The notes beneath the pieces are model-generated. The model was given only the letters and a program-made list of their open reading frames with translations. It had not been told where the DNA came from and did not search any database. This document shows positions 16,692 through 25,130 of a stretch of DNA of 64,000 bases, piece by piece; position 1 is the stretch's first letter, and each line of letters starts with the position of its first letter. Origin of the DNA: Hymenobacter daecheongensis DSM 21074 (GTDB taxonomy: Bacteria; Bacteroidota; Bacteroidia; Cytophagales; Hymenobacteraceae); contig NZ_FQYN01000004.1 in NCBI RefSeq assembly GCF_900141805.1, positions 434,001 through 498,000 of the forward strand, in the 5' to 3' direction. A program made the translations under genes and the position numbers.

Positions 16692-17489
16692 ATGTCCCTA
16701 GAATACAGCCCCTTAGAGAGCTCTCGATTTAATCTACGCATTCTTCGTGGCTCCTTCACTAAACTAGAACCTTATGAAGTACTTCGCACCATCGTAGAAG
16801 AGAAAGCAGATGTTGCTATCTTCCGGTTACCTACGAGTCAGCAACATCAGTTGCATCAGTTAAGCATGCTTCCGTTTCCTGTGGTAGTAGCCGACACGCT
16901 AGTTTCATTTGACGGTGACCTGCGAGAATATCCAGCCCAACCGCTTCGAAACACTCGCCTCGAGATACACCGTGCCACCTTCGCTGATACAGAAGTGCTG
17001 GATGAATTAATTAACCTTAGTTTCAAAGACTACCGCTCTCATTACAATAGCAACCCTTTGTTTGACCCTGAGTTAGTGCTTGCAGGATACAAAGAATGGG
17101 CACTTAGCTGCTTAGAGCCCAGCGACGAGCGAATCTGCTTTCTATTTTATCTCGATGGCCAAGCTGTTGCCTACACGACTAACCAAGTACATTCCACTTA
17201 CGGAGAGGGAATTATATTTGGAGCGCGCCCAAATATTGCAGCAAAAAATATATACGTAGACCTACTTAATCATACTAAGCAATATATGTGGGACCGAGGT
17301 CTGAAAAAAGTACGAGCCACTACTCAAATTCAGAACCATGGTGTGCAGCGAGCCTGGGCGCGTATGGGTTTGTTCCCATCCCGCTCTTACGTGACAGTAC
17401 ACATCAATGCCTTGCTTCAAAAGCAGACATCAAGTGTCTCAGTTCCTACCATACAGCCCTCCTCCTTACCTGATTCGGGAGTTTCCTAA
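16692..17489 (+). CDS. WecD/FdtC-like GNAT acetyltransferase
   Basis: A 265-residue protein starting MSLEYSPLESSRFNLRIL at 16692; an upstream in-frame ATG (16641) would add a hydrophobic stretch that looks non-coding. The C-terminal half is a GNAT domain: LINLSFKDYRSHYNSNPLFD, a cofactor loop region around AAKNIYVDLLNHTKQYMWD, then KKVRATTQIQNHGVQRAWAR, the pattern seen in WecD-type amino-sugar acetyltransferases. AT-rich like the glycosyltransferase upstream. Together they suggest a fragment of a surface-polysaccharide or glycoprotein-glycan gene set. Substrate is inferred. Confidence 0.72.
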   Translation: MSLEYSPLESSRFNLRILRGSFTKLEPYEVLRTIVEEKADVAIFRLPTSQQHQLHQLSMLPFPVVVADTLVSFDGDLREYPAQPLRNTRLEIHRATFADTEVLDELINLSFKDYRSHYNSNPLFDPELVLAGYKEWALSCLEPSDERICFLFYLDGQAVAYTTNQVHSTYGEGIIFGARPNIAAKNIYVDLLNHTKQYMWDRGLKKVRATTQIQNHGVQRAWARMGLFPSRSYVTVHINALLQKQTSSVSVPTIQPSSLPDSGVS

Positions 17490-17512
17490 TTACATATCTA
17501 GATTAGCAATGA

Positions 17513-17618
17513 CATGTTTGTGACCAAAATGGCTATCATGCGCGAGTGCGGCATCCACGTAGTGGATTCGCCCGCCGAGATTGGCGAAACCATGCTGCGC
17601 GTGCTGGGCGGCAAGTGA
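17513..17618 (+). pseudogene. sucD: Orphan 3' fragment of sucD
   Basis: The frame [20 protein letters not shown] through MLRVLGGK and a TGA stop reproduces the SucD C-terminus. It has no promoter or body of the gene. It is the right-hand copy of the 104-bp repeat (17524-17627) and borders ordinary GC-rich chromosome. It most likely marks the original sucD end before the 2.1-kb segment arrived. Confidence 0.9.
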
Positions 17619-17627
17619 TTCCAACGC
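17524..17627 (+). repeat. Direct repeat, right copy (3' end of sucD)
   Basis: Partner of 15411-15514, offset 2113 bp, 100 of 104 bases identical. It extends through the stop and ATTCCAACGC after it; the sequences diverge immediately beyond. Confidence 0.95.
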
Positions 17628-17645
17628 TTTTGCGCTACTCTTTTG

Positions 17646-17679
17646 AAAGGCGGCTCCCGATGGTGGGGGTCGCCTTTTT
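17646..17679 (+). terminator. Terminator after the orphan sucD fragment
   Basis: AAAGGCGGCTCCC / GGGGGTCGCCTTTTT hairpin with a T-run. It is probably the ancestral sucD terminator, unlike the one at 15534-15568. Confidence 0.7.
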
Positions 17680-17777
17680 AAGTTGCTATTTCGGCCCGCT
17701 ATTGCCCGGCGCTGATTTAAACCGCTTCCAGGCGCTCTTTCAATTTTCTGGGTTGCTTTATTTCCACTCTACCTCTG

Positions 17778-18551
17778 ATGAGACATTTATCTTCTTTCGT
17801 CCTGGGCCTGCTGCTGTCGTTGAGGAGCCAGGCGCAGCAAGCGCCGGGGCCTGCGCCCCGGGTGGTGGCCCTGCCGGAAGTAGCTGTTCATGGTCGGGTC
17901 AGCACCCAGATAATTGGCACTTTCCATGGAAAATATATTTCCGGGGTCCGGCCACTGACTCCTGGCGTGCGTTGCGTAATCTGGTTGGCTTCGCCTGATA
18001 CAGCCAGAGAATACACGCTCAAGGCGCTGACCATACCGCTGCACCGGCGCTTCACGGCCGGCCGCCTGCAGATCAGCCTGCACGCGGCCGGGCGAGGGAC
18101 CGAACTGCTGGGCCCGGCCCTGGCGGCGCGGCCGCTGCTCATCTCCCCACCCGATTCTATCCCGAAGCGCCGGACTCAACTGCGCCTCAATTTGCGGCCG
18201 GAGCAGCTTCAGCTACCGAAGGCCGGCGTGTATGTGGTCATTGAAGGAATGACCACTCTAGCGGATGAGGTCTTTTTAAAACACCGCTTCGTGCAGCGCC
18301 GCAAAACGAAAAAGGACGGCACTACAGTTGCAAAACCATACATTCTGACTCGCAGAGGAACTGACACAACGACTATCTGGACTCCCTACGACGAGTTTCC
18401 CAAGCTGCGCCAGAGTCCGGCCGGCTACGTGGCCAATACCTGGATGCGCTGGGCCCCGCATTTTCCTTACAAGCGCGAAGGAGTCCACGCTTTTCAGGGC
18501 CGCTCCGTGCAGGCTTTTGATACGGTGGTACTGCTGGAACTGGAAAACTAG
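17778..18551 (+). CDS. Hypothetical exported protein
   Basis: A 257-residue protein with a signal peptide (MRHLSSFVLGLLLSLRSQAQ). The mature part starts with a Pro-rich linker (VVALPEVAVHG) and then a beta-rich soluble domain (LTIPLHRRFTAGRLQISLHA; GVYVVIEGMTTLADEV). The ALPEVAVHG phrase resembles the end of a carboxypeptidase-regulatory-like linker in other Bacteroidota exported proteins. No catalytic motif seen. Function unknown. Confidence 0.72.
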   Translation: MRHLSSFVLGLLLSLRSQAQQAPGPAPRVVALPEVAVHGRVSTQIIGTFHGKYISGVRPLTPGVRCVIWLASPDTAREYTLKALTIPLHRRFTAGRLQISLHAAGRGTELLGPALAARPLLISPPDSIPKRRTQLRLNLRPEQLQLPKAGVYVVIEGMTTLADEVFLKHRFVQRRKTKKDGTTVAKPYILTRRGTDTTTIWTPYDEFPKLRQSPAGYVANTWMRWAPHFPYKREGVHAFQGRSVQAFDTVVLLELEN

Positions 18552-18770
18552 GCACGGGGCCAATAGCAGCAGATGAAACGGGCGCTTCTGCCTCGGGCAG
18601 GAAGCAGCCCAAAAAGCCGGCGTATCCGCGCCGCCGGGGGCGCGTTGGAGGCACTGGAGCCGACCTATTTCAGACAAGACGGCATTTGAGGAAGAAGGCG
18701 GCACAGATCGAAAGGAAATTGTATTTTTACGTACCCGTTTCCTTTCCACCTTTTCCACCTTTTTCCGCCT

Positions 18771-21245
18771 ATGCTTCCTTCTTTACTCACTCGCTCCTGC
18801 CAACGCGTGTCGCGGGCGGTGCTGCCGCTGCTGGGCGGCTGGCTGCTGGCTGGCCCGGTGCAGGCCCAGATTTCGGCCTACACCTTTGCGCCTTCGGCCG
18901 GCACGTTCGTGCCGCTGCCCGCCACGGCCACCAACGTAGCGGCGCTGCGCACCGACGATGCCGTCTCGCCTACGATGCTGCCGCTGGGCTTCACGTTCGT
19001 GTTCGATGGCATGACCTATACGAGCGTGAAAGCCTGCTCCAACGGCTTTCTGTCGTTTAACCCCAGCGCTACCTACAACGTGGGCAACACGCTGGCTACC
19101 ACGGCGGGCGCTTCCGAAAAGCCCCTGCTGGCCCCGCTCTGGGACGACCTTTCGGGCGACGCGGCTACCTCGCGGGCCAGTTACGAAACCAGTGGCACGG
19201 CCCCGAACCGCGTGTTCACCTTCGAGTGGAAAGACTGGAAATGGAGCTTCCAGGCCGGTAGTCCCAGCCTTTCCTTCCAGGTGAAGCTGTATGAGGGCTC
19301 CAACCGCGTGGAGTATATCTACCAGCCTACTGCCGCCGCGCCGGCGGCCGGCCCCAGCCTGGGGGCCTCCGTCGGGCTGGCCGGCAGCGTTTCCGGCACC
19401 ACGCCGTCGCCATTTCTGAGCCTGAACAACCTCTCGGCGTCTCCCACGGCCAGCAGCACCACCGAAACCACCAACATCGTCACGATGCCCGCGGCGGGCC
19501 AGACGTACACCTTCGCCCCGCCCACCACGAGCACCTGCGAGCCGCCCACCAGCCTCACCGTCAGCAACATCAGCGCCAACTCGGCTCAGATCAGCTTTCA
19601 GGGCCGCGTGAATACCACTGGCTATACCGTCACGTATCAGCGCACCGGCGGCGCGGCGCAGACGGTGAATGTGACTGCGCCGGCTACTTCTACCATCCTC
19701 ACGGGTTTGCAGACGGGCAGCGCCTACAGCGTATCGGTGACGGCCAGCTGCGGCAGCCAGACTTCGGCGGCGGCCACGGCTTCCTTCACCACGCTTTCGG
19801 GCTACTGCGTGAGCACGCTGGGCGGCAGCTGCGGCACCAATGGCTTCACGGCCGTGAATGTGCAGGGCACCAGCCTGAACGCCACCGGCCTGACCTGCAC
19901 CGTGACGGGCGGCAACGCCTACACCAGCTATCCGGCCACGGGCAGCAACACCGGCACCGTACAGCGCGGCAGCACCTACCCGCTCAGCGTGAGCGCCGCC
20001 GGCAGCACCAGCGTTTCGGTCTGGATTGACTTTAACCAAGATTTTGTGTTCGATGCCTCGGAGTGGACGCAGGTGACCACCAGCGCCACGGGCGGCGTGC
20101 CGAGCACCGTAAACGTGCCCATTCAGGCCACGGCCCTGCTGGGCACTACCACCATGCGCCTGCGCAGCCGCTCCTCGGGCTCCAACAATGGCTCCGGCGA
20201 TGCCTGCACTACGTTTGGCCTGGGCGAAACCAAGGACTTCACCATCACCATCGCGGCTCCTTCGGCCTGCCCGGCCCCGAGCGGCCTCACCGCTACGGCC
20301 ATCACCAGCACCACCGCCACGCTGTCGTTCACGGCCAATGGAACCGGCCCGGTCACGCTCATCTATGGCCCCGACGGCTTCAACCCCGCCACCGGCGGCA
20401 CGACCATCACCAACGCCACTTCGCCGGTTTCGCTGACGAACCTGACCCCGGCCACGCTCTACCAGTTCTACGTGCAGCAGAACTGCACCGGCACCGGCCT
20501 GAGCCCGAACGTGGGCCCGATTGCCTTCACCACCGTGCCGTCTAACGACGAGCCGTGCACGGCTCAGGTCCTGACGGTGAACCCAACGGCTTGCCGGGCC
20601 ATAGCGGCCAGCAGCTACGGCGCTACCGTGGCTAACCCGGCCGTATCGGCCAGCGCCTGCTTCGGGGCCAATATCTCGCCGCGCGACGTGTGGTATAGCA
20701 TCACGACCGCCGCTACGGGGCCGACCAGCACGGCCGTCCGAATCCTGGTGAGTGGCGGCGCGGCCAGCATCGTGCAGGGCATGCGCAGCACATCGGGCAC
20801 CTGCAGCGGGCCATTTATCAACATCCGCTGCGTGGGCAATACTTCCAACGTGGCAGCCCCCGCCCTTGACCTGACCAGCCTGACACCTTCAACCACCTAC
20901 TACGTGCGCGTGCACACCTACCAGCCCAATGATGCGCTGGGCCTGTTCAGCATCTGCGCCACCAACACCAGTGTGACCACCGGCGCGGCCGCTGCCATCA
21001 CCGCGCCCGAGTGGTCGGTGTTCCCGTCGCCCAGCCACACGGGCCAGCTCACGGTGCGCCTGCCCCAGGGCACCAGCGGCCAGGTGCGCCTGCTGAATAC
21101 GATGGGCCAGCTGATCCGGCAGCAGCCGCTTTCCGCCCAGAACGCGGAGCTGACCCTGAGCACCCGCGGGCTGGCCGCCGGCCTCTACACCGTGCAGGTG
21201 GAGGCCAACGGCAGCGTGCTGTCGCGCAAGGTGGTACTGGAATAA
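18771..21245 (+). CDS. Secreted FN3/GEVED-domain protein with T9SS C-terminal sorting domain
   Basis: An 824-residue secreted protein. Signal peptide residues 1-33 end in VQAQ. A beta-rich N-terminal domain (about 35-255) is followed by a fibronectin III-like domain (about 261-345), a GEVED-like domain near 400-500 (SVSVWIDFNQDFVFDASEW), a second FN3-like domain (about 501-590) and a Cys-containing beta domain (about 600-735). The last 80 residues (SVFPSPSHTGQLTVRLPQ ... GLYTVQVEANGSVLSRKVVL) are a typical type A T9SS sorting domain. The protein should be exported across the outer membrane and anchored or released. It could be an adhesin or matrix component; no enzyme domain is seen. Confidence 0.88.
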   Translation: MLPSLLTRSCQRVSRAVLPLLGGWLLAGPVQAQISAYTFAPSAGTFVPLPATATNVAALRTDDAVSPTMLPLGFTFVFDGMTYTSVKACSNGFLSFNPSATYNVGNTLATTAGASEKPLLAPLWDDLSGDAATSRASYETSGTAPNRVFTFEWKDWKWSFQAGSPSLSFQVKLYEGSNRVEYIYQPTAAAPAAGPSLGASVGLAGSVSGTTPSPFLSLNNLSASPTASSTTETTNIVTMPAAGQTYTFAPPTTSTCEPPTSLTVSNISANSAQISFQGRVNTTGYTVTYQRTGGAAQTVNVTAPATSTILTGLQTGSAYSVSVTASCGSQTSAAATASFTTLSGYCVSTLGGSCGTNGFTAVNVQGTSLNATGLTCTVTGGNAYTSYPATGSNTGTVQRGSTYPLSVSAAGSTSVSVWIDFNQDFVFDASEWTQVTTSATGGVPSTVNVPIQATALLGTTTMRLRSRSSGSNNGSGDACTTFGLGETKDFTITIAAPSACPAPSGLTATAITSTTATLSFTANGTGPVTLIYGPDGFNPATGGTTITNATSPVSLTNLTPATLYQFYVQQNCTGTGLSPNVGPIAFTTVPSNDEPCTAQVLTVNPTACRAIAASSYGATVANPAVSASACFGANISPRDVWYSITTAATGPTSTAVRILVSGGAASIVQGMRSTSGTCSGPFINIRCVGNTSNVAAPALDLTSLTPSTTYYVRVHTYQPNDALGLFSICATNTSVTTGAAAAITAPEWSVFPSPSHTGQLTVRLPQGTSGQVRLLNTMGQLIRQQPLSAQNAELTLSTRGLAAGLYTVQVEANGSVLSRKVVLE

Positions 21246-21290
21246 GCGCCTAAACGCGGCGCGGCTCTTTTTCGGTGGGCCGCTGCTTTA

Positions 21291-21330
21291 CACAAAGAAA
21301 GCCCCGACATGCGTCGGGGCTTTCTTTGTG
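21291..21330. terminator. Strong terminator after the T9SS protein gene
   Basis: A perfect 18-bp stem, CACAAAGAAAGCCCCGAC and its complement, with a 4-nt loop. It has A and T tracts on both sides of the GC core. Confidence 0.85.
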
Positions 21331-21360
21331 TAGGGGCTTTTAGAGAACTAAAAGAACTAG

Positions 21361-21480
21361 GTCATGCTGAGCCTGTCGAAGCATCTCGCCCGCTTCGTCC
21401 GGCTCCCCTCTCTTATGGAGAGGGGTCGGGGGTGAGGTTGCAACGAAGCGGGAGAGATGCTTCGACAAGCTCAGCATGAC
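21361..21480. repeat. Family C inverted repeat with a family D hairpin nested in its loop
   Basis: Arms GTCATGCTGAGCCTGTCGAA and ..TTCGACAAGCTCAGCATGAC enclose CTCCCCTCTCTTATGGAGAG plus GGGTCGGGGGTGAGG. The latter is the family D core also found at 14313-14506 and 53935-54058. This and the terminator account for the 267-bp gap. Confidence 0.85.
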
Positions 21481-21512
21481 CCCGTTCTGGTGTCTAGCTT
21501 TGGCCTTCCCCC

Positions 21513-22268
21513 TTACCGCCTGCCCTCCTGCCCGCCCAGGTTCACCACAATGCCGAACTGGAATACTGAGTTGGCGGCTTTCAGATACTTGCGATGGCGC
21601 AGGCCGAAATTGCTGCCGCTGATGAACTGCAGCTGAATGGGTCCCAGGGCCTGAATGCGGGTGAAGGTAATGGGCTCGAAAAAGATGTTGCTTTCCGGGG
21701 CGTGGGGCTGGCCGTTGAGGGTGAAATTGTAGAGCTGCACGTAACTGGCCCGCATGGCCGCGCCATACGACATGGGGAAGTCGCGGCCGAACAGGTGCAG
21801 AGTTTTGCTTTCCTTCTTGCTGTAGTTTACCTGGAAGAAATACTTTTCCAGGTTGCCTTCCAGCGTTTGGGTGGTCACGTTTTCGCTGCTTTCGGTGCGC
21901 TTGGTGTGGCCCAGGCCGTAGCCGCCATAGAACTCGATAACGCGCTGGTCCTTCAGCCGGGTGAAGTAGCCCATGCCCAGCTCGCCAAAGTCGTGGTCAA
22001 CGAACTCGCGGTTGGTTTTCTTGCCGAAGAAGGACTGCTTTTTATTGGAGTGTAGAAACGAGGCGCTGCCCAGCACGCCCACATGGTCGCCGAGGGCGTA
22101 GGCGCCCTGCAGGGCCGTATTGCTGCTGAAATTGGTGTGCAGGCCGCCGCTGAACTCGCCCTTCTGAGTGAGCAGCGGGGCCTGGGGCGGCGGCGGAAAA
22201 TACAGCGACGCGCAGCCCGCCAGCGCCGGCAAAAAAGGAAGCAGAACAAGGCGAACCAGAACTCGCAT
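21513..22268 (-). CDS. Outer-membrane-type lipoprotein, hypothetical
   Basis: A 251-residue protein starting MRVLVRLVLLPFLPALAGCA at 22268, where a lipobox (LAGC) follows a clear signal sequence; the ATG 31 codons upstream lies before the signal and is rejected. The mature chain is rich in alternating beta strands (VIEFYGGYGLGHT, MSYGAAMRASYVQLYNFTLN, VFQFGIVVNLGG), suggesting a small beta-barrel or barrel-like surface lipoprotein. Similar outer-membrane lipoproteins are common in Hymenobacter. Function unknown. Confidence 0.75.
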   Translation of the reverse strand: MRVLVRLVLLPFLPALAGCASLYFPPPPQAPLLTQKGEFSGGLHTNFSSNTALQGAYALGDHVGVLGSASFLHSNKKQSFFGKKTNREFVDHDFGELGMGYFTRLKDQRVIEFYGGYGLGHTKRTESSENVTTQTLEGNLEKYFFQVNYSKKESKTLHLFGRDFPMSYGAAMRASYVQLYNFTLNGQPHAPESNIFFEPITFTRIQALGPIQLQFISGSNFGLRHRKYLKAANSVFQFGIVVNLGGQEGRR

Positions 22269-22453
22269 AGGCAGCAGCCGGGGAAAAGTGTAGGGGCAAA
22301 ACGAAAGCAGAACCGTTTTAGTGGACAGCCGCCCGCGTAAGCCGGCCGTATGCACCCTCATGCTGCGCTAAGTCGAAGCATGATGTTCAGTCTTGGACGA
22401 GCCTTCACCAGCAACCCGCCCAACTCTGCTTCCCCCGCCAATTTCTGCTTTTT

Positions 22454-23851
22454 ATGCCTACTTTTTCCTACGATGCGCTGATTATTGGCTCCGGCCAGGC
22501 CGGAAACCCACTGGCCACGGCCCTGGCCGATGCGGGCCGGCGGGTGGTGCTGGTGGAAGAAAACCACTTGGGCGGTTCCTGCGTCAACTACGGCTGCTCG
22601 CCCACCAAGGCCCTGCTGGCCGCCGCCGAGCGGGCCCACCACATCCGCACCGCCGCCGAGTACGGCATCCGCGCCCAGGAGCCGGAAGTTGATTTTCCGG
22701 CCATCATTGCCCGCAAGGAAGCTTTGGTGCAGCATTCCCGCGCCGGCGTGCGCAGCAACCTCACCCAGGAGCACCCCGGCATCACGGTGCTGCACGGCCA
22801 CGCCGCCTTCACCGGCCCGCACTCGGTGCGTGTGACCTTGGTGGAAGGCGACGAGCGGGAGATTGAAGCGCCGCTCATCTTCATCAATACCGGCACGCGC
22901 CCGGCCATTCCGCCGCTAGCGGGGCTGGAGGCCGTGCCCTACCTCACCACCACCGAGCTGCTCGACCTGCAAGAACTGCCCGAGCACCTGCTCATTCTGG
23001 GCGGCGGCTACATCGGGATGGAGTTCGGGCAGATGTTCCGGCGATTCGGCAGCCGCGTCACTATCATTGAGTCGGGAAAAAAGCTGCTGGAGCGCGAGGA
23101 CGACGACGTGTGCGCCGCCATGCAGGAAGTGTTGGCGGCCGAGGGCGTGGAGCTGGTGCTGGGAGCTGAGGCGCGGCGCGTGTCGCGGAATGCGGCCGGG
23201 CAGCTTACCATATCGGCCCACACGCCGGCTGGCGAGCGGCGGCTGCACGGCTCCCACCTGCTCATCGCCACCGGCCGCACCCCCAATTCCGACAAGCTGG
23301 ACCTGAGCAAAGCCGGCATCAAAACCGACGAAAAAGGCTATATCCGGGTAAACAGCAGCTTAGAAACCAACGTGCGCGGCATCTACGCCCTCGGCGACGT
23401 GCACGCCGGCCCGCAGTTCACCCACCTCAGCTACGACGACTACCGCGTGGTGCGCGACGCGCTGCTGCACGGCAAGCGCCGCTCGGCCCGGCAGCGCCCC
23501 CTGCCCTACACCGTTTTCACCGACCCGCAGCTGGGCCGCATCGGACTGAGCGAGGAGCAGGCCCAGGCGCAGAAAATCCCGTACCGCGTGGCCAAAATGC
23601 CGGTGCGCACCATCGGGCGGGCGCGGGAAACGGGCCGCACCACCGGCTTCTGGAAAGTGCTCGTCGACAGCCAGGACCGGATTCTGGGGGCCGCCATCTT
23701 CTGCGCCGAGGGCGGGGAGCTGATGACGATGTTCCAGCTGATTATGATGGGCCGGCTGAAATATCCGCAGTTGCAAAACATGATTATCGCCCACCCGACC
23801 TGGGCCGAGGGTATAAACAACGTGTTTGCGAAGCTGCAAGAGCCGGAGTAG
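22454..23851 (+). CDS. Class I flavin disulfide oxidoreductase (mercuric reductase-like)
   Basis: A 465-residue FAD/NAD(P)H oxidoreductase. The FAD-binding N-terminus is ALIIGSGQAGNPLA. The redox pair lies in GGSCVNYGCSPTKAL, a CxxxxC like that of mercuric reductase, lipoamide dehydrogenase and glutathione reductase. The NAD(P) site is ILGGGYIGMEFGQ and the second FAD contact is YALGDVHAG. The C-terminal dimer domain has AHPTWAEGINNV where lipoamide dehydrogenases have HPTxSE. It has no extra Cys-Cys tail or HMA domain, so mercury reduction is uncertain and the substrate is unknown. Confidence 0.85.
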   Translation: MPTFSYDALIIGSGQAGNPLATALADAGRRVVLVEENHLGGSCVNYGCSPTKALLAAAERAHHIRTAAEYGIRAQEPEVDFPAIIARKEALVQHSRAGVRSNLTQEHPGITVLHGHAAFTGPHSVRVTLVEGDEREIEAPLIFINTGTRPAIPPLAGLEAVPYLTTTELLDLQELPEHLLILGGGYIGMEFGQMFRRFGSRVTIIESGKKLLEREDDDVCAAMQEVLAAEGVELVLGAEARRVSRNAAGQLTISAHTPAGERRLHGSHLLIATGRTPNSDKLDLSKAGIKTDEKGYIRVNSSLETNVRGIYALGDVHAGPQFTHLSYDDYRVVRDALLHGKRRSARQRPLPYTVFTDPQLGRIGLSEEQAQAQKIPYRVAKMPVRTIGRARETGRTTGFWKVLVDSQDRILGAAIFCAEGGELMTMFQLIMMGRLKYPQLQNMIIAHPTWAEGINNVFAKLQEPE

Positions 23852-23916
23852 GGTGCAACAGAACGTCATTCCGAGCAAAGCCGAGGAATCTCGCGTGCTG
23901 ACGTTGCCAAGCTACC

Positions 23917-24018
23917 TGTCATCCTGAGCAAAGCGAAGGACCTTATGGGAGTAGAACGAGACGTTGTTACAATGACCGTTCAACTTCCATAAGGTCCTTC
24001 GCTTTGCTCAGGATGACA
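23917..24018. repeat. Inverted repeat, family B (overlaps the end of the ABC ATPase gene)
   Basis: Arms TGTCATCCTGAGCAAAGCGA and ..CGCTTTGCTCAGGATGACA. The right arm runs into the 3' end of the minus-strand ATPase gene: its last three codons and TGA stop (CTG TCA TCC TGA) lie within the repeat arm. Confidence 0.85.
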
Positions 24019-24994
24019 GAACTATATTAGTATCAGTAAGCGAAACCGCCACCTTCGCGCCCCGCACCAACCCAGCGGCGCTGCTGATGCGGGCCGTAAT
24101 CTGGCTGTGAGCAAGGGCCACATCTACCTCGTAATAACTCCCTAAAAACCGCACTTCCTTAACCCGGCCGGCCCGGCCTTCGCCATCAAAGTTCAGGCGA
24201 AATTCTTCCGGCCGCACCAGCATTTCGGGGCCTTGTAGCTTCCGGCCGGCGGCTTTGGCCAGCGCCTTCGCATCAGCGCCTTTCAGCACCGAGTAGTCGC
24301 CGAACAGGCCAGCCGTGTAGGCATCCGTCGGGTGGCGGTAGATGCGCTCGGGCGTATCCTGCTGGATGAGCCGGCCTTGCTTGAGCACCAGAATCTCATC
24401 GGCCCAGGAAAGCGTGTCGGCCGGGTCGTGCGACACCAGCAGGCAGGTGATGGCCAGCTGCTCGCCCAGGTCGCGCACCACCGATTTGAGCAGTTGCCGG
24501 TGCACCCGGTCCAGGTTGGAGTAGGGCTCGTCGAGCAGCAGCAGGCGCGGGCCGGCCAGCAGCAGGCGGGCCAGGGCAATGCGCTGCCGCTCGCCGCCGG
24601 AAAGCTGATCGGTGCGGCGTGCACCCAGGTGGCCGATGCGGCACACTTCATACACGCGCCTCGCCTCGTCGTCCGCTTGGCGGTTGGCGTAGTGCAGCAC
24701 CTGCTCCACACGCAGAAACTTCGGCAGCTCGAAGTGCTGCGAGAGGTAGGCAATGCCCGCGTGGCCCGGCACCAGCTGCTCCTGCGGTCCTTTTACCCGC
24801 GCCCCCGCAAAGCGCACTTCGCCGCTGTCGGGCTGGATAAGGCCGGCTATTATTTGCAGCAGCGTGCTTTTGCCGGCGCCGGTTTCGGCGGCCAGGGCCA
24901 GCTTTTGGCCCGGCTGCTGCGCAAAGCTGATGTCGTGCAGCACCACGCGGCCTTTTTCCTGCAACTGGATACCGGAAACGGTGAGTAAGCTCAT
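24008..24994 (-). CDS. Orphan ABC transporter ATP-binding protein
   Basis: A 328-residue ABC ATPase starting MSLLTVSGIQLQEKGRVVLH at 24994; a longer frame upstream has no ABC homology. Walker A is AAETGAGKSTLL (first Gly replaced by Ala), the Q-loop is near AYLSQHF, the signature is LSGGERQRIALA, Walker B is LLLLDEPYSNLD and the H-loop is VSHDPADT. A C-terminal TOBE-like domain (from about residue 245) suggests an importer of the sulfate, molybdate or spermidine type. No permease or binding protein is adjacent. The last residues and stop come from a family B repeat. Confidence 0.88.
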   Translation of the reverse strand: MSLLTVSGIQLQEKGRVVLHDISFAQQPGQKLALAAETGAGKSTLLQIIAGLIQPDSGEVRFAGARVKGPQEQLVPGHAGIAYLSQHFELPKFLRVEQVLHYANRQADDEARRVYEVCRIGHLGARRTDQLSGGERQRIALARLLLAGPRLLLLDEPYSNLDRVHRQLLKSVVRDLGEQLAITCLLVSHDPADTLSWADEILVLKQGRLIQQDTPERIYRHPTDAYTAGLFGDYSVLKGADAKALAKAAGRKLQGPEMLVRPEEFRLNFDGEGRAGRVKEVRFLGSYYEVDVALAHSQITARISSAAGLVRGAKVAVSLTDTNIVLSS

Positions 24995-25095
24995 GCCAAC
25001 CAAATAGAAGCGAAAAGAAAGCGGCACCCTGGCCGCCGGGCGCAAGATACGGCCCCGCCGCGCCCGCTGCCGAAGCCGCTTCGGCGGGCTTCCGC

Positions 25096-25103
25096 TATGT
25101 TTG
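25096..25103 (+). promoter_or_regulatory. -7 box upstream of rlmF
   Basis: TATGTTTG matches TAnnTTTG and lies 28 nt before the rlmF ATG. No good -33 element is seen. Confidence 0.4.
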
Positions 25104-25130
25104 TATTTCGCTTCGCCCATTTCCCGCGCC

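Noticed and set aside
16621..16704. 27-codon frame (MTRNIYTCALQINLFLFLLF..) before the acetyltransferase
   Set aside because: It has a hydrophobic, lipobox-like end (SSAC), but it is very short, very AT-rich and overlaps the next start. Too weak to call.
15581..17489. Phage or integron element
   Set aside because: No integrase, transposase, attC-like site or phage gene is seen between the sucD repeats; only the direct-repeat structure supports insertion.
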